Shown here: positions 51,102 to 60,101 of the stretch, piece by piece
Numbering within the stretch: position 1 is the stretch's first letter
Layout of the letters: the number at the start of each line of letters is the position of its first letter
Assembly: GCA_900314595.1 (NCBI GenBank)
Contig: OMVW01000003.1
Coordinates: 1 to 64,000, forward strand
Length of the DNA stretch: 64,000 nucleotides
Reading direction: 5' to 3'
From: an uncultured Dialister sp.
GTDB lineage: Bacteria; Bacillota; Negativicutes; Veillonellales; Dialisteraceae
Program-made: the position numbers and the translations under genes
The notes under the pieces: model-generated
The model's database searches: none
Seen by the model: only the letters and a program-made list of their open reading frames with translations
Told to the model about the DNA's origin: nothing

Positions 51102-52052
51102 ATGGCGTGGAAAACAGGAATTACACGATTATTGTCCATTGATTATCCCATCATTCAGGGAGGGATGGCTTATATTTCCGACGGACTCCTGGCTGCAGCC
51201 ATGGCCCATACAGGCTGCGCAGGTGTCATCGCCTCCGGAGGATTTTCAACAGATCAGGTTCTTGAAGAAATACGAAGAGCTAAAGACATCCTGGGCCCCG
51301 GAAAGACATTTGGCGTCAATCTGATGCTCCAGATGCCGAACAAAGATGACGTGGCCCAGGTGATCTGTGATGAAAAAGTTCCTTTCGTGACCATAGGGGC
51401 AGGAAACCCGGTGCCCTGGCTGGAGCCTTTCCACCATGCCGGAGTCAAATGCATTCCTGTAGTCCCCAATGTAAAACTTGCAAAAAGAGTACAGGATGCC
51501 GGAGCGGATGCACTGGTCGTGGAAGGAATGGAAGCCGGAGGCCATGACGGAAAAATCACGCTCATGGCACTTCTTGAAAATGTACTCCCTGAAATAGAGA
51601 TTCCCGTCATTGCGGCAGGAGGGATTGTGGATGGCCGGGGTATTGCGGCAGCCCTCGTTATGGGTGCTTCCGGAGTCCAGATGGGGACCCGTTTCATGCT
51701 TGCTGAAGAATGCCGTCTCCACCCCAATGCAAAAAAAGCGCTCATCAACGCTCAAGATACAGATTCCACGGTCACCGGATTCACAACAAAAGACAGTGTC
51801 CGGGGTCTCAAAAACAGTTTTTCCGAGAGATACCTGAAAGCAGAATATAGCGGTGCCCCCCTCTCCGAATTAATCGAAATGGCAAAAGGAACTACCAGAT
51901 TGGCTGCAGTGGACGGGGATACAGATAACGGATTTGTTCTGGCAGGTATGTCCCTTACCCATCTGACGAAAATACAGCCGGTGGAAGAAATCGTGGAAGA
52001 ATTGATTTCCACCACGGAAAACTGTCTGGCCCGGGCACCTCATCTGATCTGA
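51102..52052 (+). CDS. fabK: Enoyl-ACP reductase II (FabK), FMN-dependent
   Basis: 316 residues. TIM-barrel of the nitronate monooxygenase/FabK superfamily: YPIIQGGMAYISDG, the FMN and catalytic histidine region EGMEAGGHDGKI, IPVIAAGGIVDGRG and GASGVQMGTRF. FabK reduces trans-2-enoyl-ACP in the last step of each fatty-acid elongation cycle and replaces FabI in several Firmicutes. Length and the GGHDG form favour FabK over nitronate monooxygenase, but no other fab gene is adjacent. GGGAGG is eight bases before the ATG. Monocistronic, on the plus strand. Confidence 0.88.
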   Translation: MAWKTGITRLLSIDYPIIQGGMAYISDGLLAAAMAHTGCAGVIASGGFSTDQVLEEIRRAKDILGPGKTFGVNLMLQMPNKDDVAQVICDEKVPFVTIGAGNPVPWLEPFHHAGVKCIPVVPNVKLAKRVQDAGADALVVEGMEAGGHDGKITLMALLENVLPEIEIPVIAAGGIVDGRGIAAALVMGASGVQMGTRFMLAEECRLHPNAKKALINAQDTDSTVTGFTTKDSVRGLKNSFSERYLKAEYSGAPLSELIEMAKGTTRLAAVDGDTDNGFVLAGMSLTHLTKIQPVEEIVEELISTTENCLARAPHLI

Positions 52053-52069
52053 TTTCCCTGCTTAAACAT

Positions 52070-52110
52070 AAAAAAATCCTTCTCCCGTTTTTATGGAGAA
52101 GGATTTTTTA
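52070..52110. terminator. Bidirectional terminator between fabK and the flippase gene
   Basis: Thirteen-base stem AAAATCCTTCTCC/GGAGAAGGATTTT (52073-52085 with 52095-52107), A-run before and T-run after; serves the converging fabK and flippase transcripts. Confidence 0.9.
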
Positions 52111-52114
52111 TGCA

Positions 52115-53716
52115 TTAAATTTTGAAACTGAATTTTTCAACAAGTCTCGCAAGCTTCAGACCGATTTTCGGCACTCCCTGAACATCTTCCGGCTTGACTG
52201 CACGGATCAGGACTATGGCAATAAGGTAAACAAGACCACCCGCCATAATGGCGATGAGAGTTGCCAGGGTATTGCTGTGGATGAAGCCTTCAATCCCATG
52301 GTATATAGCCAGTACGGCCGCACCCATGATACCGGCTGCCACAAACAGTTTGACCGTATGAATGATATCCATCATATAATGACGGAATTTGTAAAGGAAA
52401 ATCAGATTCAAAAGGGCGGCCACGCCAAAGTCGGCATTCGTTGCCCAGGCTGCCCCGATGACTCCCCAACTTGGTAATGCCGTCAGATTCCAGGAAAGGA
52501 ATACTTTTACACAGGCTGAAGCCACCATATTCAGAAATGGAATGGCTGTCTTTCCCATGCCCTGAAGGACTCCGGTAGTAACCTGCTGCACGCCGAGCAG
52601 GAATACGCCAAAACTCATGACCGCAATGCAAGGACCTGCATCTGGTGTCGCATAGAGCATGGCAGAAATAGGAGTGGCAATCACACACATGCCTACAAAA
52701 GCAGGAATCGTAATAAGATTTGCCAGACGCATGGCTGTATCAGTTCTTTTCATGACCACATCGCCTTTGTGCTGGGCAACTGCTTCAGAAATGACAGGCA
52801 CCAGACTGGCCGCCAGAGAGGCAGTCACAATTGTGGGCATATTGACAAGGGCTGTTGCCATACCGGTAAGATAGCCAAAAAGAGTTGTTGCCTCTTCTAC
52901 AGCAAATCCCGCCACTTCAAGTCGTCTAGGTACGATGAAAAGATCGATATTGGAAACGATAGGAAGCATGATATTGGCAAGGGATACAGGGATAGCAAGA
53001 ACCAGCAGTCTTTTTATGATGTGAAGGGCACTCTGCGGTTTAATGGAAGAATCCTGCTGCCCAGCGAGCTCTTTTCTCCAGTTTCTGGTCATATAATAGA
53101 AAACAATCAGTACCAGTATACCGGTAAAAGCGCCCGGAGCGGCTCCGAAGGTTGCGCCGGCAGCGCCAAATTCAAGTCCTGATGGCAGGAGAATGATGGC
53201 AAAAGCAATCATGGTCACTACCCGGACAATCTGTTCAATGATCTGGGATACAGCCGTAGGTGTCATGAGCTGAAGCCCCTGGAAATAACCGCGAAGGGTT
53301 GCCAGAAGAGTCGCACAGAAAACGGCCGGTGAAAGAGCCAGGAGGGACCAGTAGGCCCTTGGGTCACGAACTATTCCTGTATCTACGAGCCAGCCTGCAC
53401 CAAAGAAAAGAAGGCAGCTGAAGAAGAGTCCTGTCAGAATCAGGGCCACCATAGAAATACGGAATACTTTCTGTCCGCCAAAATAGTCATTCACCGCATT
53501 TCGCTCGGCCACCATGATAGAAATAGCAACGGGAAGACCGGCAGAAGATACGGAAAGGCAAAGCAGGTAGATGGGATAAGCCATCTGGTAAAGCCCGATA
53601 CCTTCTCCGCCAAGGAGCCGTGACAGATAAATACGACTGAAGGCACCGATGAACTTGACGATGATTCCTGCCACAGTCAGGATCAGGGCCCCCTGAATGA
53701 ATGAATTTTTACGCAT
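52115..53716 (-). CDS. MOP-superfamily lipid flippase (MurJ/SpoVB-like)
   Basis: 533 residues with about 14 membrane helices. The N-terminus SFIQGALILTVAGIIVKFIGAF with SRIYLSRLLGGEGIGLYQMAYPIY matches the SpoVB/YtgP branch of MVF/MurJ proteins. Likely job: flipping lipid II or another undecaprenyl-linked sugar across the membrane. SpoVB-type proteins occur in non-sporing Firmicutes, where they act as MurJ (B. subtilis YtgP/MurJ). It sits alone between a terminator and mfd. Confidence 0.86.
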   Translation of the reverse strand: MRKNSFIQGALILTVAGIIVKFIGAFSRIYLSRLLGGEGIGLYQMAYPIYLLCLSVSSAGLPVAISIMVAERNAVNDYFGGQKVFRISMVALILTGLFFSCLLFFGAGWLVDTGIVRDPRAYWSLLALSPAVFCATLLATLRGYFQGLQLMTPTAVSQIIEQIVRVVTMIAFAIILLPSGLEFGAAGATFGAAPGAFTGILVLIVFYYMTRNWRKELAGQQDSSIKPQSALHIIKRLLVLAIPVSLANIMLPIVSNIDLFIVPRRLEVAGFAVEEATTLFGYLTGMATALVNMPTIVTASLAASLVPVISEAVAQHKGDVVMKRTDTAMRLANLITIPAFVGMCVIATPISAMLYATPDAGPCIAVMSFGVFLLGVQQVTTGVLQGMGKTAIPFLNMVASACVKVFLSWNLTALPSWGVIGAAWATNADFGVAALLNLIFLYKFRHYMMDIIHTVKLFVAAGIMGAAVLAIYHGIEGFIHSNTLATLIAIMAGGLVYLIAIVLIRAVKPEDVQGVPKIGLKLARLVEKFSFKI

Positions 53717-53858
53717 TTTTCACCTGTTTTAAAATCAAAGATTTGAGATACAGCTCATATAGTCATATCAGATTTACAGGAAATTGTAAAGTTTTATCCT
53801 GTATTTTCTTTGTACCATTATTAAATGATTCATGAAATCTGTCAAAATGGAAATCTCT

Positions 53859-56800
53859 CTATTTTACCCTTACCTTTTTCACTTCGGAGTAAAGTTCATC
53901 AATAAAGGAAGAAATCAACGTCATGGTATCTTCAGGTATGCCTCTCTTATTAATACTAAACTTTGCCGGACTGCCGGGAAGAATCCTGATATTAGGGAGC
54001 CATTCTTTGGGAAGAAGCATTGGATTCCAACCCCGCATAGGTTCTTCGTCAGCCCAGGTAATGATGAAATTCGCTCCACCATCAAGGATGCTGCCTATAC
54101 CGAGAAGTCTTGCCTTTACGCGGATTCTGGAAATACTTAAAAGTTTTTCCACCGGTTTTGTGGGTGAGCCAAAGCGGTCAACCACCTCATCGATCAAGTC
54201 AGACAGGGACTTCTCATCTTCCACAGAAGCCAGACGGCGGTAGATTTCCATTTTCTGTTCCTCATCGGAAATATAAGTACTGTCAAGGTACGCATCCTGC
54301 CGGAATTCGATGGTTGTGTTTGGCAGTTTTCTCGGAATGGACCTGTTTTCTCTCTTGAGCCGTAGCCTCTCCACCGCCTCTTCAAGCATGGAACAGTAAG
54401 TGGCAAACCCGATGGCAGCGATATTTCCATGCTGCGCCGATCCCAGAAGATTGCCGGCACCCCGGATTTCCAGATCCCTCATGGCCACTTTGAAACCGCT
54501 CCCCAGTTCAGTGAATTCCCGAATCGTATCCAGCCTTTTTTCTGCTACTTCCGAAAGTATTTTCCCTTTTCGGTAAAAGAACCAGGCTCTTGCGATTTTT
54601 TCAGACCGGCCAACGCGGCCCCGCATCTGATAAATCTGGGAAAGTCCCATCCTGTCAGCATCATAGACAAGCATGGTATTCGCATTGGGCTGGTCAAGAC
54701 CATTTTCAATCAGTGTCGTACAAAGGAGCACATCATACCGGCCTTCATAGAAATCAAGCATAACCTGCTCCAGCCGGGTTCCATCCATGCGGCCATAGGC
54801 AATGCCGATAGTTACGTCTTCCGGAAGTATTTCCCGGAGCTGTTCATACATGGCAGGCATGGTCTCGATGCGATTATAAATAAAGTAAGTCTGTCCTCCC
54901 CTTTCCTTTTCGCGAAGAATGGCATCTTTCACGATACGGCTGTCGTATTCAGTCACATAGGTCTGGATGGCATGACGGTTCAGGGGCGGTGTAGTGATCG
55001 TTACCATATCTCTCACACCGGTAAGACTCATGTGGAGAGTACGGGGAATCGGGGTGGCTGACAAGGTCAGCACATCAATCCCGGAAGACCAGGATTTCCA
55101 TTTTTCTTTCTGCACTACACCAAAACGCTGCTCTTCATCCACCACAAGAAGGCCAAGCCTCTTGCAGACAACTTTTTTATTAAGCACGGCATGGGTACCG
55201 ATGATGATATCCAGCTCACCAATTTCCAGTTTCCGAAGAATTTCTTTTCTCTCTTTAACAGATGTAAAACGGTTCAGGACTGCCAGATTCACGCCGAAGC
55301 TATCCATACGATCTTTGAAATTCTTGTAATGCTGGGCTGAAAGTACCGTAGTCGGACAAAGTACCATAGCCTGATAACCACTCATGACACACTTGAACAC
55401 AGCCCGCATTGCTACTTCTGTCTTCCCGAATCCCACGTCGCCGCAAAGCAGCATATCCATGGGAACGGGCCGTTCCATGGCTTTCTTGATGCTTTCGATC
55501 GCCGTCAGCTGGTCTTCGGTCTCCACAAAAGGAAAGGTATCTTCAAATTCTCTCTGTTCCGGCCCGTCCGGTGCAAAGGCAATACCCTGTGTAATTTCGC
55601 GGCGGGCATATATATCAAGAAGCCTTTCTGCCAGTTCTTCAATGGATTTTTTCGCTTTGGACCGGATTTTTTCCCAGTGAGCTTCTCCCATTTTGCTTAG
55701 GGTCGGCACGCCCCCTTCAGGGCCGATGTATTTTTCAAGGGTCGTGATTTGTTCAACCGGCAGGAAAAGTTTATCTGATCCTGCATACTGGATGGCAATG
55801 TAGTCACGATGAATTCCGGATAATTCAATCGTACGGATGCCAAGATATTTGCCGATACCATGAACATCCTGTACCACATAATCTCCGATGTTTAAATCAG
55901 AGAAATAACGGATCTGCCTTCCTTTTCCAGCGCGGCGGGTCCGGCGGATTTTCTGCCTTCCCAAAATGTCTCCCGAAGTGAAAACAGCCAGTTTTTCATC
56001 AGGCAGCTCAAATCCCCGGGAAAGAATACCATTGACCAGGGAAACCGGTCCATCATTGGACCCGACAGAGAAAGAGACTTCATTATCCTTAAGGATTCCT
56101 TTTAACTCCTCTTTTTCGGAGGGTCTGGGGACAATGAAAAGGACCTGCCATTCTTTTTTCAGATAAGATTTCAGGTCTTCTATAAAGACAGGAATCTGGC
56201 GCTGGTAATTCGTCATGGTTTGGCCACGCCAGACGTGAACCAGAGGATGAGGAAAACCTGTCAGTTCCCTGTTCAGAAGGGAAAGAATGATTTCCCGGTT
56301 CTTCCCGCTTCTCCCCAGATGGACCACATCTTCCCAGGCAGAAACTTTAGTTCTGTTTTCTTTTTCCTCCCGGAAATAGCGCCGCAGGTTTTCTTCGGAC
56401 CGCTGAGGCTCATCGTAAATAAGAAGTCCCTTCGTCAGATAGGAAAAAAGCAGTGAATCCTTTTCCCCTTTCGGCGAAAGGGGAAGAATATCCGCCCGGT
56501 CCAGTTCCTGGATGGAACGCTGGGTATCTTCGTCAAAGAACCGGATGCTGTCCACTTCATCGCCCCAGAGTTCGATACGGAGCGGATGGGCAGCATTGAT
56601 CGGATACACATCCACAATATCTCCGCGCAGTGCAAAATGACCACTTCTCTCTACCTGGTCCACCCGCTCATAGCCCGCAAGGACAAGACCACTTGCCAGA
56701 TCATCCCGGTCATATTCTTTTTCTTTTTCTATGGAAATCAGTGAATGCTTCAGGTCATCCGGATTGATGATTTTCTGTGCAGCTTCTACCGCTGTAGCAA

Positions 56801-57233
56801 GTATGACGGCTTTTTCCCCGGTAACCATGGCCGAAAGAGCACGCATGCGGTCACGAAGCCGTTCCGAACCGGAAAAGGCGACCTGAAAACCGGCCTCCTC
56901 CACTACAGGGAATGGATAAATTTCTATATCCGGAGCAAAGAAGGCAAGATCTTCTTCCCATCGGAAAATATCCTTCGTTTCCGGGACGATGATGACCGCC
57001 TGATGACAGGACTTCAAAGCTGCTGATGCAGAAAGAGCTTTAGCAGCATCAGAAATACCGGTAATCATTTCTATATTCTTATTTTCCTCAAGAATCCCGT
57101 TTTTATGAAAAAAAGAAAATATTTTTTCAGTAAGAGCCGGACCGGCTGTACTGTCATTTTCAAAAGATTCGGGTCTTGCCCCTGTCATGGCTGCCCTGAC
57201 ACCGGAAAGGGATGACTGTTCATTAATTCCCAT
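53859..57233 (-). CDS. mfd: Transcription-repair coupling factor
   Basis: 1124 residues from the ATG at 57233 (AGGAG seven bases upstream); the ATG two codons earlier is too near. N-terminal UvrB-like domains, a CarD-like polymerase-binding domain (LNIGDYVVQDVHGIGKYLGI), RecG-like helicase motifs GDVGFGKTEVAMRA, VVDEEQRFGV, LSATPIPRTLHMS and QMRGRVGRS, and a C-terminal TRCF domain. It pushes stalled RNA polymerase off lesions and recruits UvrA. It overlaps folK by 11 bases, so it is co-transcribed with the folate genes. Confidence 0.97.
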   Translation of the reverse strand: MGINEQSSLSGVRAAMTGARPESFENDSTAGPALTEKIFSFFHKNGILEENKNIEMITGISDAAKALSASAALKSCHQAVIIVPETKDIFRWEEDLAFFAPDIEIYPFPVVEEAGFQVAFSGSERLRDRMRALSAMVTGEKAVILATAVEAAQKIINPDDLKHSLISIEKEKEYDRDDLASGLVLAGYERVDQVERSGHFALRGDIVDVYPINAAHPLRIELWGDEVDSIRFFDEDTQRSIQELDRADILPLSPKGEKDSLLFSYLTKGLLIYDEPQRSEENLRRYFREEKENRTKVSAWEDVVHLGRSGKNREIILSLLNRELTGFPHPLVHVWRGQTMTNYQRQIPVFIEDLKSYLKKEWQVLFIVPRPSEKEELKGILKDNEVSFSVGSNDGPVSLVNGILSRGFELPDEKLAVFTSGDILGRQKIRRTRRAGKGRQIRYFSDLNIGDYVVQDVHGIGKYLGIRTIELSGIHRDYIAIQYAGSDKLFLPVEQITTLEKYIGPEGGVPTLSKMGEAHWEKIRSKAKKSIEELAERLLDIYARREITQGIAFAPDGPEQREFEDTFPFVETEDQLTAIESIKKAMERPVPMDMLLCGDVGFGKTEVAMRAVFKCVMSGYQAMVLCPTTVLSAQHYKNFKDRMDSFGVNLAVLNRFTSVKERKEILRKLEIGELDIIIGTHAVLNKKVVCKRLGLLVVDEEQRFGVVQKEKWKSWSSGIDVLTLSATPIPRTLHMSLTGVRDMVTITTPPLNRHAIQTYVTEYDSRIVKDAILREKERGGQTYFIYNRIETMPAMYEQLREILPEDVTIGIAYGRMDGTRLEQVMLDFYEGRYDVLLCTTLIENGLDQPNANTMLVYDADRMGLSQIYQMRGRVGRSEKIARAWFFYRKGKILSEVAEKRLDTIREFTELGSGFKVAMRDLEIRGAGNLLGSAQHGNIAAIGFATYCSMLEEAVERLRLKRENRSIPRKLPNTTIEFRQDAYLDSTYISDEEQKMEIYRRLASVEDEKSLSDLIDEVVDRFGSPTKPVEKLLSISRIRVKARLLGIGSILDGGANFIITWADEEPMRGWNPMLLPKEWLPNIRILPGSPAKFSINKRGIPEDTMTLISSFIDELYSEVKKVRVK

Positions 57234-57738
57234 TTTCATACTCCTTTCCTTTTGTGCATTCTAGTTTCACTTCATCATAACCATGAAGCGAAAGGATTCT
57301 TTCATGAATTCCTTCCCTCTGGAAGGTAAATTCCGGCAGGATTTCCTCCATGGGGACCAGCACAAAAGGCCGCTCCCAGAATAAAGGATGCGGCAATTGA
57401 AGATATTTGGTATCTCGCCTTTCATATTCATTATATATCAGATCCAGGTCCAGCGTCCTGGGCCCCCAGTGGACTTTTCTCACCCGGCCCATTTCCTTTT
57501 CCGTAAGAAGGAGGAAGGTCAGAAGCTCTTCCGGTGAATCTTCCCAGTGGATCAGGGCAGCTGCATTCAGAAAATCGGGCTGATCCGTTTTCCCCCAGGG
57601 TTTTGTCCTGTAAAAGGAAGACAGCTTCAGCAAGCTGAGTTTGGGATGGGCGGTAAGCTTCCTCAGGGCAGCCCGTAGGATTTCTCCGGAATCTCCAAGA
57701 TTTGATCCCAGGGAAATAATATAATCGTTTTTATTCAT
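57223..57738 (-). CDS. folK: 2-amino-4-hydroxy-6-hydroxymethyldihydropteridine pyrophosphokinase
   Basis: 171 residues. ISLGSNLGDSGEILRAAL, FYRTKPWGKTDQPDFLNA and the signature WGPRTLDLDLIYNEY, plus LPHPLFWERPFVLVPM. It activates the pterin with ATP for FolP. It is preceded by folB (49 bases away) and overlaps mfd. The ribosome site before its ATG is weak, so translation may be coupled or low. Confidence 0.96.
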   Translation of the reverse strand: MNKNDYIISLGSNLGDSGEILRAALRKLTAHPKLSLLKLSSFYRTKPWGKTDQPDFLNAAALIHWEDSPEELLTFLLLTEKEMGRVRKVHWGPRTLDLDLIYNEYERRDTKYLQLPHPLFWERPFVLVPMEEILPEFTFQREGIHERILSLHGYDEVKLECTKGKEYENGN

Positions 57739-57787
57739 CGTAGTCTGATAGAACTCCGTACATCATTCCAGCGGGGTTCTATTCTGT

Positions 57788-58147
57788 TTACCTTTCCTTA
57801 CTGAGTGTAACAGAAACATCATCCAGGATTCCCGGAATCGGCGATCCCGGCTTATGGACTGTGGTCGTCACCTTGTAAACTTTGGGAAATGTAGACAGGA
57901 CATCGTCATTGATAATACCTGCCAGTTTCTCAAGCAGTTTGAAGGGCCCCCCTTCTGCGCGTCTTTTCACAAGCTCATAAACTGCCACATAATTGACCGA
58001 ATCTTCAAGATTGTCACTTTCTCCCACTTTCGAAAGATCCAGTTCCATTTCCATATCTATATAAAACCGCTGGCCCAGTTTCGTCTCTTCCGGTTCATCA
58101 CCGTGATAGCCGAAGAAGGCCATTCCTGTCAGTCTGATACAATCCAT
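57788..58147 (-). CDS. folB: Dihydroneopterin aldolase
   Basis: 119 residues. Begins CIRLTGMAFFGYHGDEPEE with the family glutamate, then YVAVYELVKRR, and FKLLEKLAGIINDD with the catalytic lysine in LLEKLA, and VTTVHKPGSPIPG near the end. Cleaves dihydroneopterin to hydroxymethyldihydropterin and glycolaldehyde. AGGAGG is six bases before the ATG. Confidence 0.95.
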   Translation of the reverse strand: MDCIRLTGMAFFGYHGDEPEETKLGQRFYIDMEMELDLSKVGESDNLEDSVNYVAVYELVKRRAEGGPFKLLEKLAGIINDDVLSTFPKVYKVTTTVHKPGSPIPGILDDVSVTLSKER

Positions 58148-58160
58148 AAAAAGCCTCCTG

Positions 58161-59006
58161 TTACTGATTTATGCTTCGAAGAGCATCCCATACTTTCAGA
58201 GCCCGGGCCGTCATTCGTACATTATGAACCCGGAAAATGGTACATCCCTTTTCCGCCCCAAAGAGATTAACTGCAGCTGTACCTTCATCCCGTTCTGCCG
58301 CCGGAAGGTCCAGGATGGAACCGATAAACCGTTTGCGGCTTACCCCCAAGAGCCAGGGACAGGGGAAAAAATGAACAAGTTCATCAAGCCGGGAAAGGAC
58401 TACCATATTCTGTTCTGCAGTCTTCCCGAAGCCAATTCCCGGATCCAGAATGATATTTTCTTCCCTGACACCAGCTTTCAATGCGATTTCAATGGATTTC
58501 TCAAAGAAATGCTTCATACTTTCCAGGATATCTTCTTCATAATCATGATTTTCCCTGTTATGCATAAGGATAACGGGCACATCAAAAGATGCGGATACGG
58601 ATGCCATACTGCCATCATCCTGCTGAAATCCCCAGATATCATTGACCATATGGGCCCCGGCGGAAAGCGCTTTTTCCATGGTTTCATAATGGTAGGAATC
58701 AATGGATACAGGGACACGGCTTTCTCTCAATACGGAGGGAAGAAAAATCATAAGCCTTTTTATTTCTTCTTCTGACGTAAGGGGGAGAGAGCCGGGACGG
58801 GTGGATTCCGCACCCACATCAATCATGGCAGCCCCTTCTTCTATCATGGCATGGGTGTGGGAAATGGCTTTTTCCGGACTGTTCCAGTTTCCTCCATCAG
58901 AGAAGGAATCGGGTGTCACATTGAGAATCCCCATCACCAGGGACTTGTCACCAAGGGAAAGTTTTTTCCCATCCTTCCACTGATAATTGCGAACCGGTCG
59001 TTTCAT
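58161..59006 (-). CDS. folP: Dihydropteroate synthase
   Basis: 281 residues from the ATG at 59006; a TTG two codons earlier is less likely. VMGILNVTPDSFSDGG, MIDVGAESTRPGS, DIWGFQ and IILDPGIGFGKT are the classic motifs; SRKRFIG binds pterin-sulfonamide. It joins pterin pyrophosphate to p-aminobenzoate and is the sulfonamide target; no insertion in the drug-binding loops is apparent. First gene of folP-folB-folK-mfd; folE is not nearby. Confidence 0.96.
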   Translation of the reverse strand: MKRPVRNYQWKDGKKLSLGDKSLVMGILNVTPDSFSDGGNWNSPEKAISHTHAMIEEGAAMIDVGAESTRPGSLPLTSEEEIKRLMIFLPSVLRESRVPVSIDSYHYETMEKALSAGAHMVNDIWGFQQDDGSMASVSASFDVPVILMHNRENHDYEEDILESMKHFFEKSIEIALKAGVREENIILDPGIGFGKTAEQNMVVLSRLDELVHFFPCPWLLGVSRKRFIGSILDLPAAERDEGTAAVNLFGAEKGCTIFRVHNVRMTARALKVWDALRSINQ

Positions 59007-59047
59007 TTTCAAATCCCCTTTTCGGAATATTTTTAGAGTACTGCCCC

Positions 59048-59056
59048 ATTATAACA
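59048..59056 (-). promoter_or_regulatory. Extended -10 of the folP-folB-folK-mfd operon
   Basis: On the minus strand TG-T-TATAAT (59048-59056) lies 42 bases before the folP start. No convincing -35; it lies downstream of the small-ORF terminator, so folP does not depend on that transcript. Confidence 0.5.
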
Positions 59057-59087
59057 CGAACAGAAGCCTTAAGCCCTGCAAAGCCAA

Positions 59088-59114
59088 CAAAAAAAGCGGT
59101 ACTACACCGCTTTC
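59088..59114 (-). terminator. Terminator after the small hydrophobic ORF
   Basis: On the minus strand AAAGCGGT, a five-base loop, ACCGCTTT and then T7. It ends the short transcript of 59144-59212. Confidence 0.8.
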
Positions 59115-59143
59115 TTGTGCACGACGATCATTGAGGAGTATGA

Positions 59144-59212
59144 TCAGTCCGCAGCCGGATTGATAATCAGGGAAATAATCATCAATAGAGCCGGATGGAT
59201 AAACCATCCCAT
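59144..59212 (-). CDS. 22-residue hydrophobic peptide with its own transcription and translation signals
   Basis: Starts MGWFIHPALL and continues as an Ile/Leu-rich helix (MIISLII) ending NPAAD; one membrane segment of about 16 residues. A consensus GGAGG lies seven bases before the ATG. A perfect TATAAT lies at 59235-59240, so the 5' leader is only about 20 bases. A hairpin-T7 terminator closes a transcript of about 140 bases. No homologue is recognised. Size and make-up recall type I toxins (Ibs, Fst classes) or small membrane-complex subunits; neither is shown. The other ATGs in the leader give a 14-codon frame that is less well placed. Confidence 0.5.
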   Translation of the reverse strand: MGWFIHPALLMIISLIINPAAD

Positions 59213-59234
59213 GGCATTTCCTCCATGTATTTTT

Positions 59235-59240
59235 ATTATA
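59235..59240 (-). promoter_or_regulatory. -10 box of the small hydrophobic ORF
   Basis: Perfect TATAAT on the minus strand, preceded by TG directly. The -35 is poor (TGGATT with a 16-base spacer). Confidence 0.45.
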
Positions 59241-59353
59241 CATGATTTTTATAAAAAATCCACTGAAAAGAGAAGAAATTTATAAAATTCTCTTTGTTCT
59301 TTATTTTTTCAATTATCTTATGGAAAACCGGCTAACTGCCCCATAAGTCATTC

Positions 59354-59962
59354 TCACATGCCCGTAATGAGTTTCTGGAGAAGGGGCACCATGCCGGCCG
59401 CTTTGTCCTGCGCCTCCTCCAGATCATGAAAAACAGCTTTCCAGTATATCAGGTATTTGGCATCTTCTGCGCCAAAGAGCCTTCTCATGCAGCTCCTGAA
59501 GCATTCATCGCCCCGTTCCTCATAATTATAGATCCTGCTGCAGCGAGCTTCCATCTTCATATAATTCTGTCTGATATCTACTGTATAGTCCATGGTTTTC
59601 TTCAATTCCACAAGGGACGAGCAGACGAGCCGGGAAAAAAGGCCGAATTCTTCCGGAGCTTCACCTACCTGGACCATATCCAACCGGGAAAGGATATCCT
59701 TAACCGTACCCACAATGGAATATCCCCGATCGATTATGCCTCTGACGAGGTCCAGTTCGCCGGGATTTTTATAAGTCTTATACATTTTCTCCGTCAGTCG
59801 GCCGTGACTGTCCCTGCAGATTCTTTTGATTTCAGATACCCTTTTATATCCTTCGGAGGGATCCATATGTCCTTCTGCCACTTCATTCAGGACCATGCCG
59901 GCTTCGCTGATAGATTTAACGAATTCCCGAAGGGCTTCAAAAAATTTATCTTCCTTACTCAT
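59354..59962 (-). CDS. Orphan DUF47/PhoU-like protein
   Basis: 202 residues, all helical. The C-terminal half (YNYEERGDECFRSCMRRLFG, then YLIYWKAVFHDLEEAQDKAAGM) lines up with the same region of the Pit-linked DUF47 protein at 32727-33353 (LESEGDEVYRNT, RWKEIMEAMEETANRA), with two cysteines in place of polar residues in the GDE helix (GDECFRSCM). The N-terminal half is more divergent. No transporter is adjacent. Role unknown; sensing of phosphate or metal is a guess from the family. AAGGAG is eight bases before the ATG. Confidence 0.75.
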   Translation of the reverse strand: MSKEDKFFEALREFVKSISEAGMVLNEVAEGHMDPSEGYKRVSEIKRICRDSHGRLTEKMYKTYKNPGELDLVRGIIDRGYSIVGTVKDILSRLDMVQVGEAPEEFGLFSRLVCSSLVELKKTMDYTVDIRQNYMKMEARCSRIYNYEERGDECFRSCMRRLFGAEDAKYLIYWKAVFHDLEEAQDKAAGMVPLLQKLITGM

Positions 59963-60054
59963 GAATTTCTCCTTGGTTTCAATATCCTTATTTCATACTT
60001 TATTCATTTTAACATATTTAAATGAAAGGAACAGGCCTGTGGAAATATTTCACA

Positions 60055-60087
60055 AGAAAAAGCGCCCCGGAAGGAAGGCGCTTTCTC
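60055..60087 (-). terminator. Terminator of the UPF0173 gene
   Basis: AAAGCGCC/GGCGCTTT stem with a T-run on the minus strand, after the stop at 60102. Confidence 0.8.
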
Positions 60088-60101
60088 ATAAGGTTCACTT
60101 T

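Larger units (their letters stand above)
59007..59353. other. Intergenic region between folP and the orphan DUF47 gene
   Basis: About 350 bases. It holds the folP extended -10, a terminator, a 22-codon hydrophobic ORF with its -10, and an AT-rich stretch (59245-59353) in which I see no feature except loose T-runs. Confidence 0.6.

Noticed and set aside
59049..59243. 64-codon minus-strand frame across the small-ORF locus
   Set aside because: Runs through the terminator and the folP -10; the 22-codon frame has the better start and fits the transcript.
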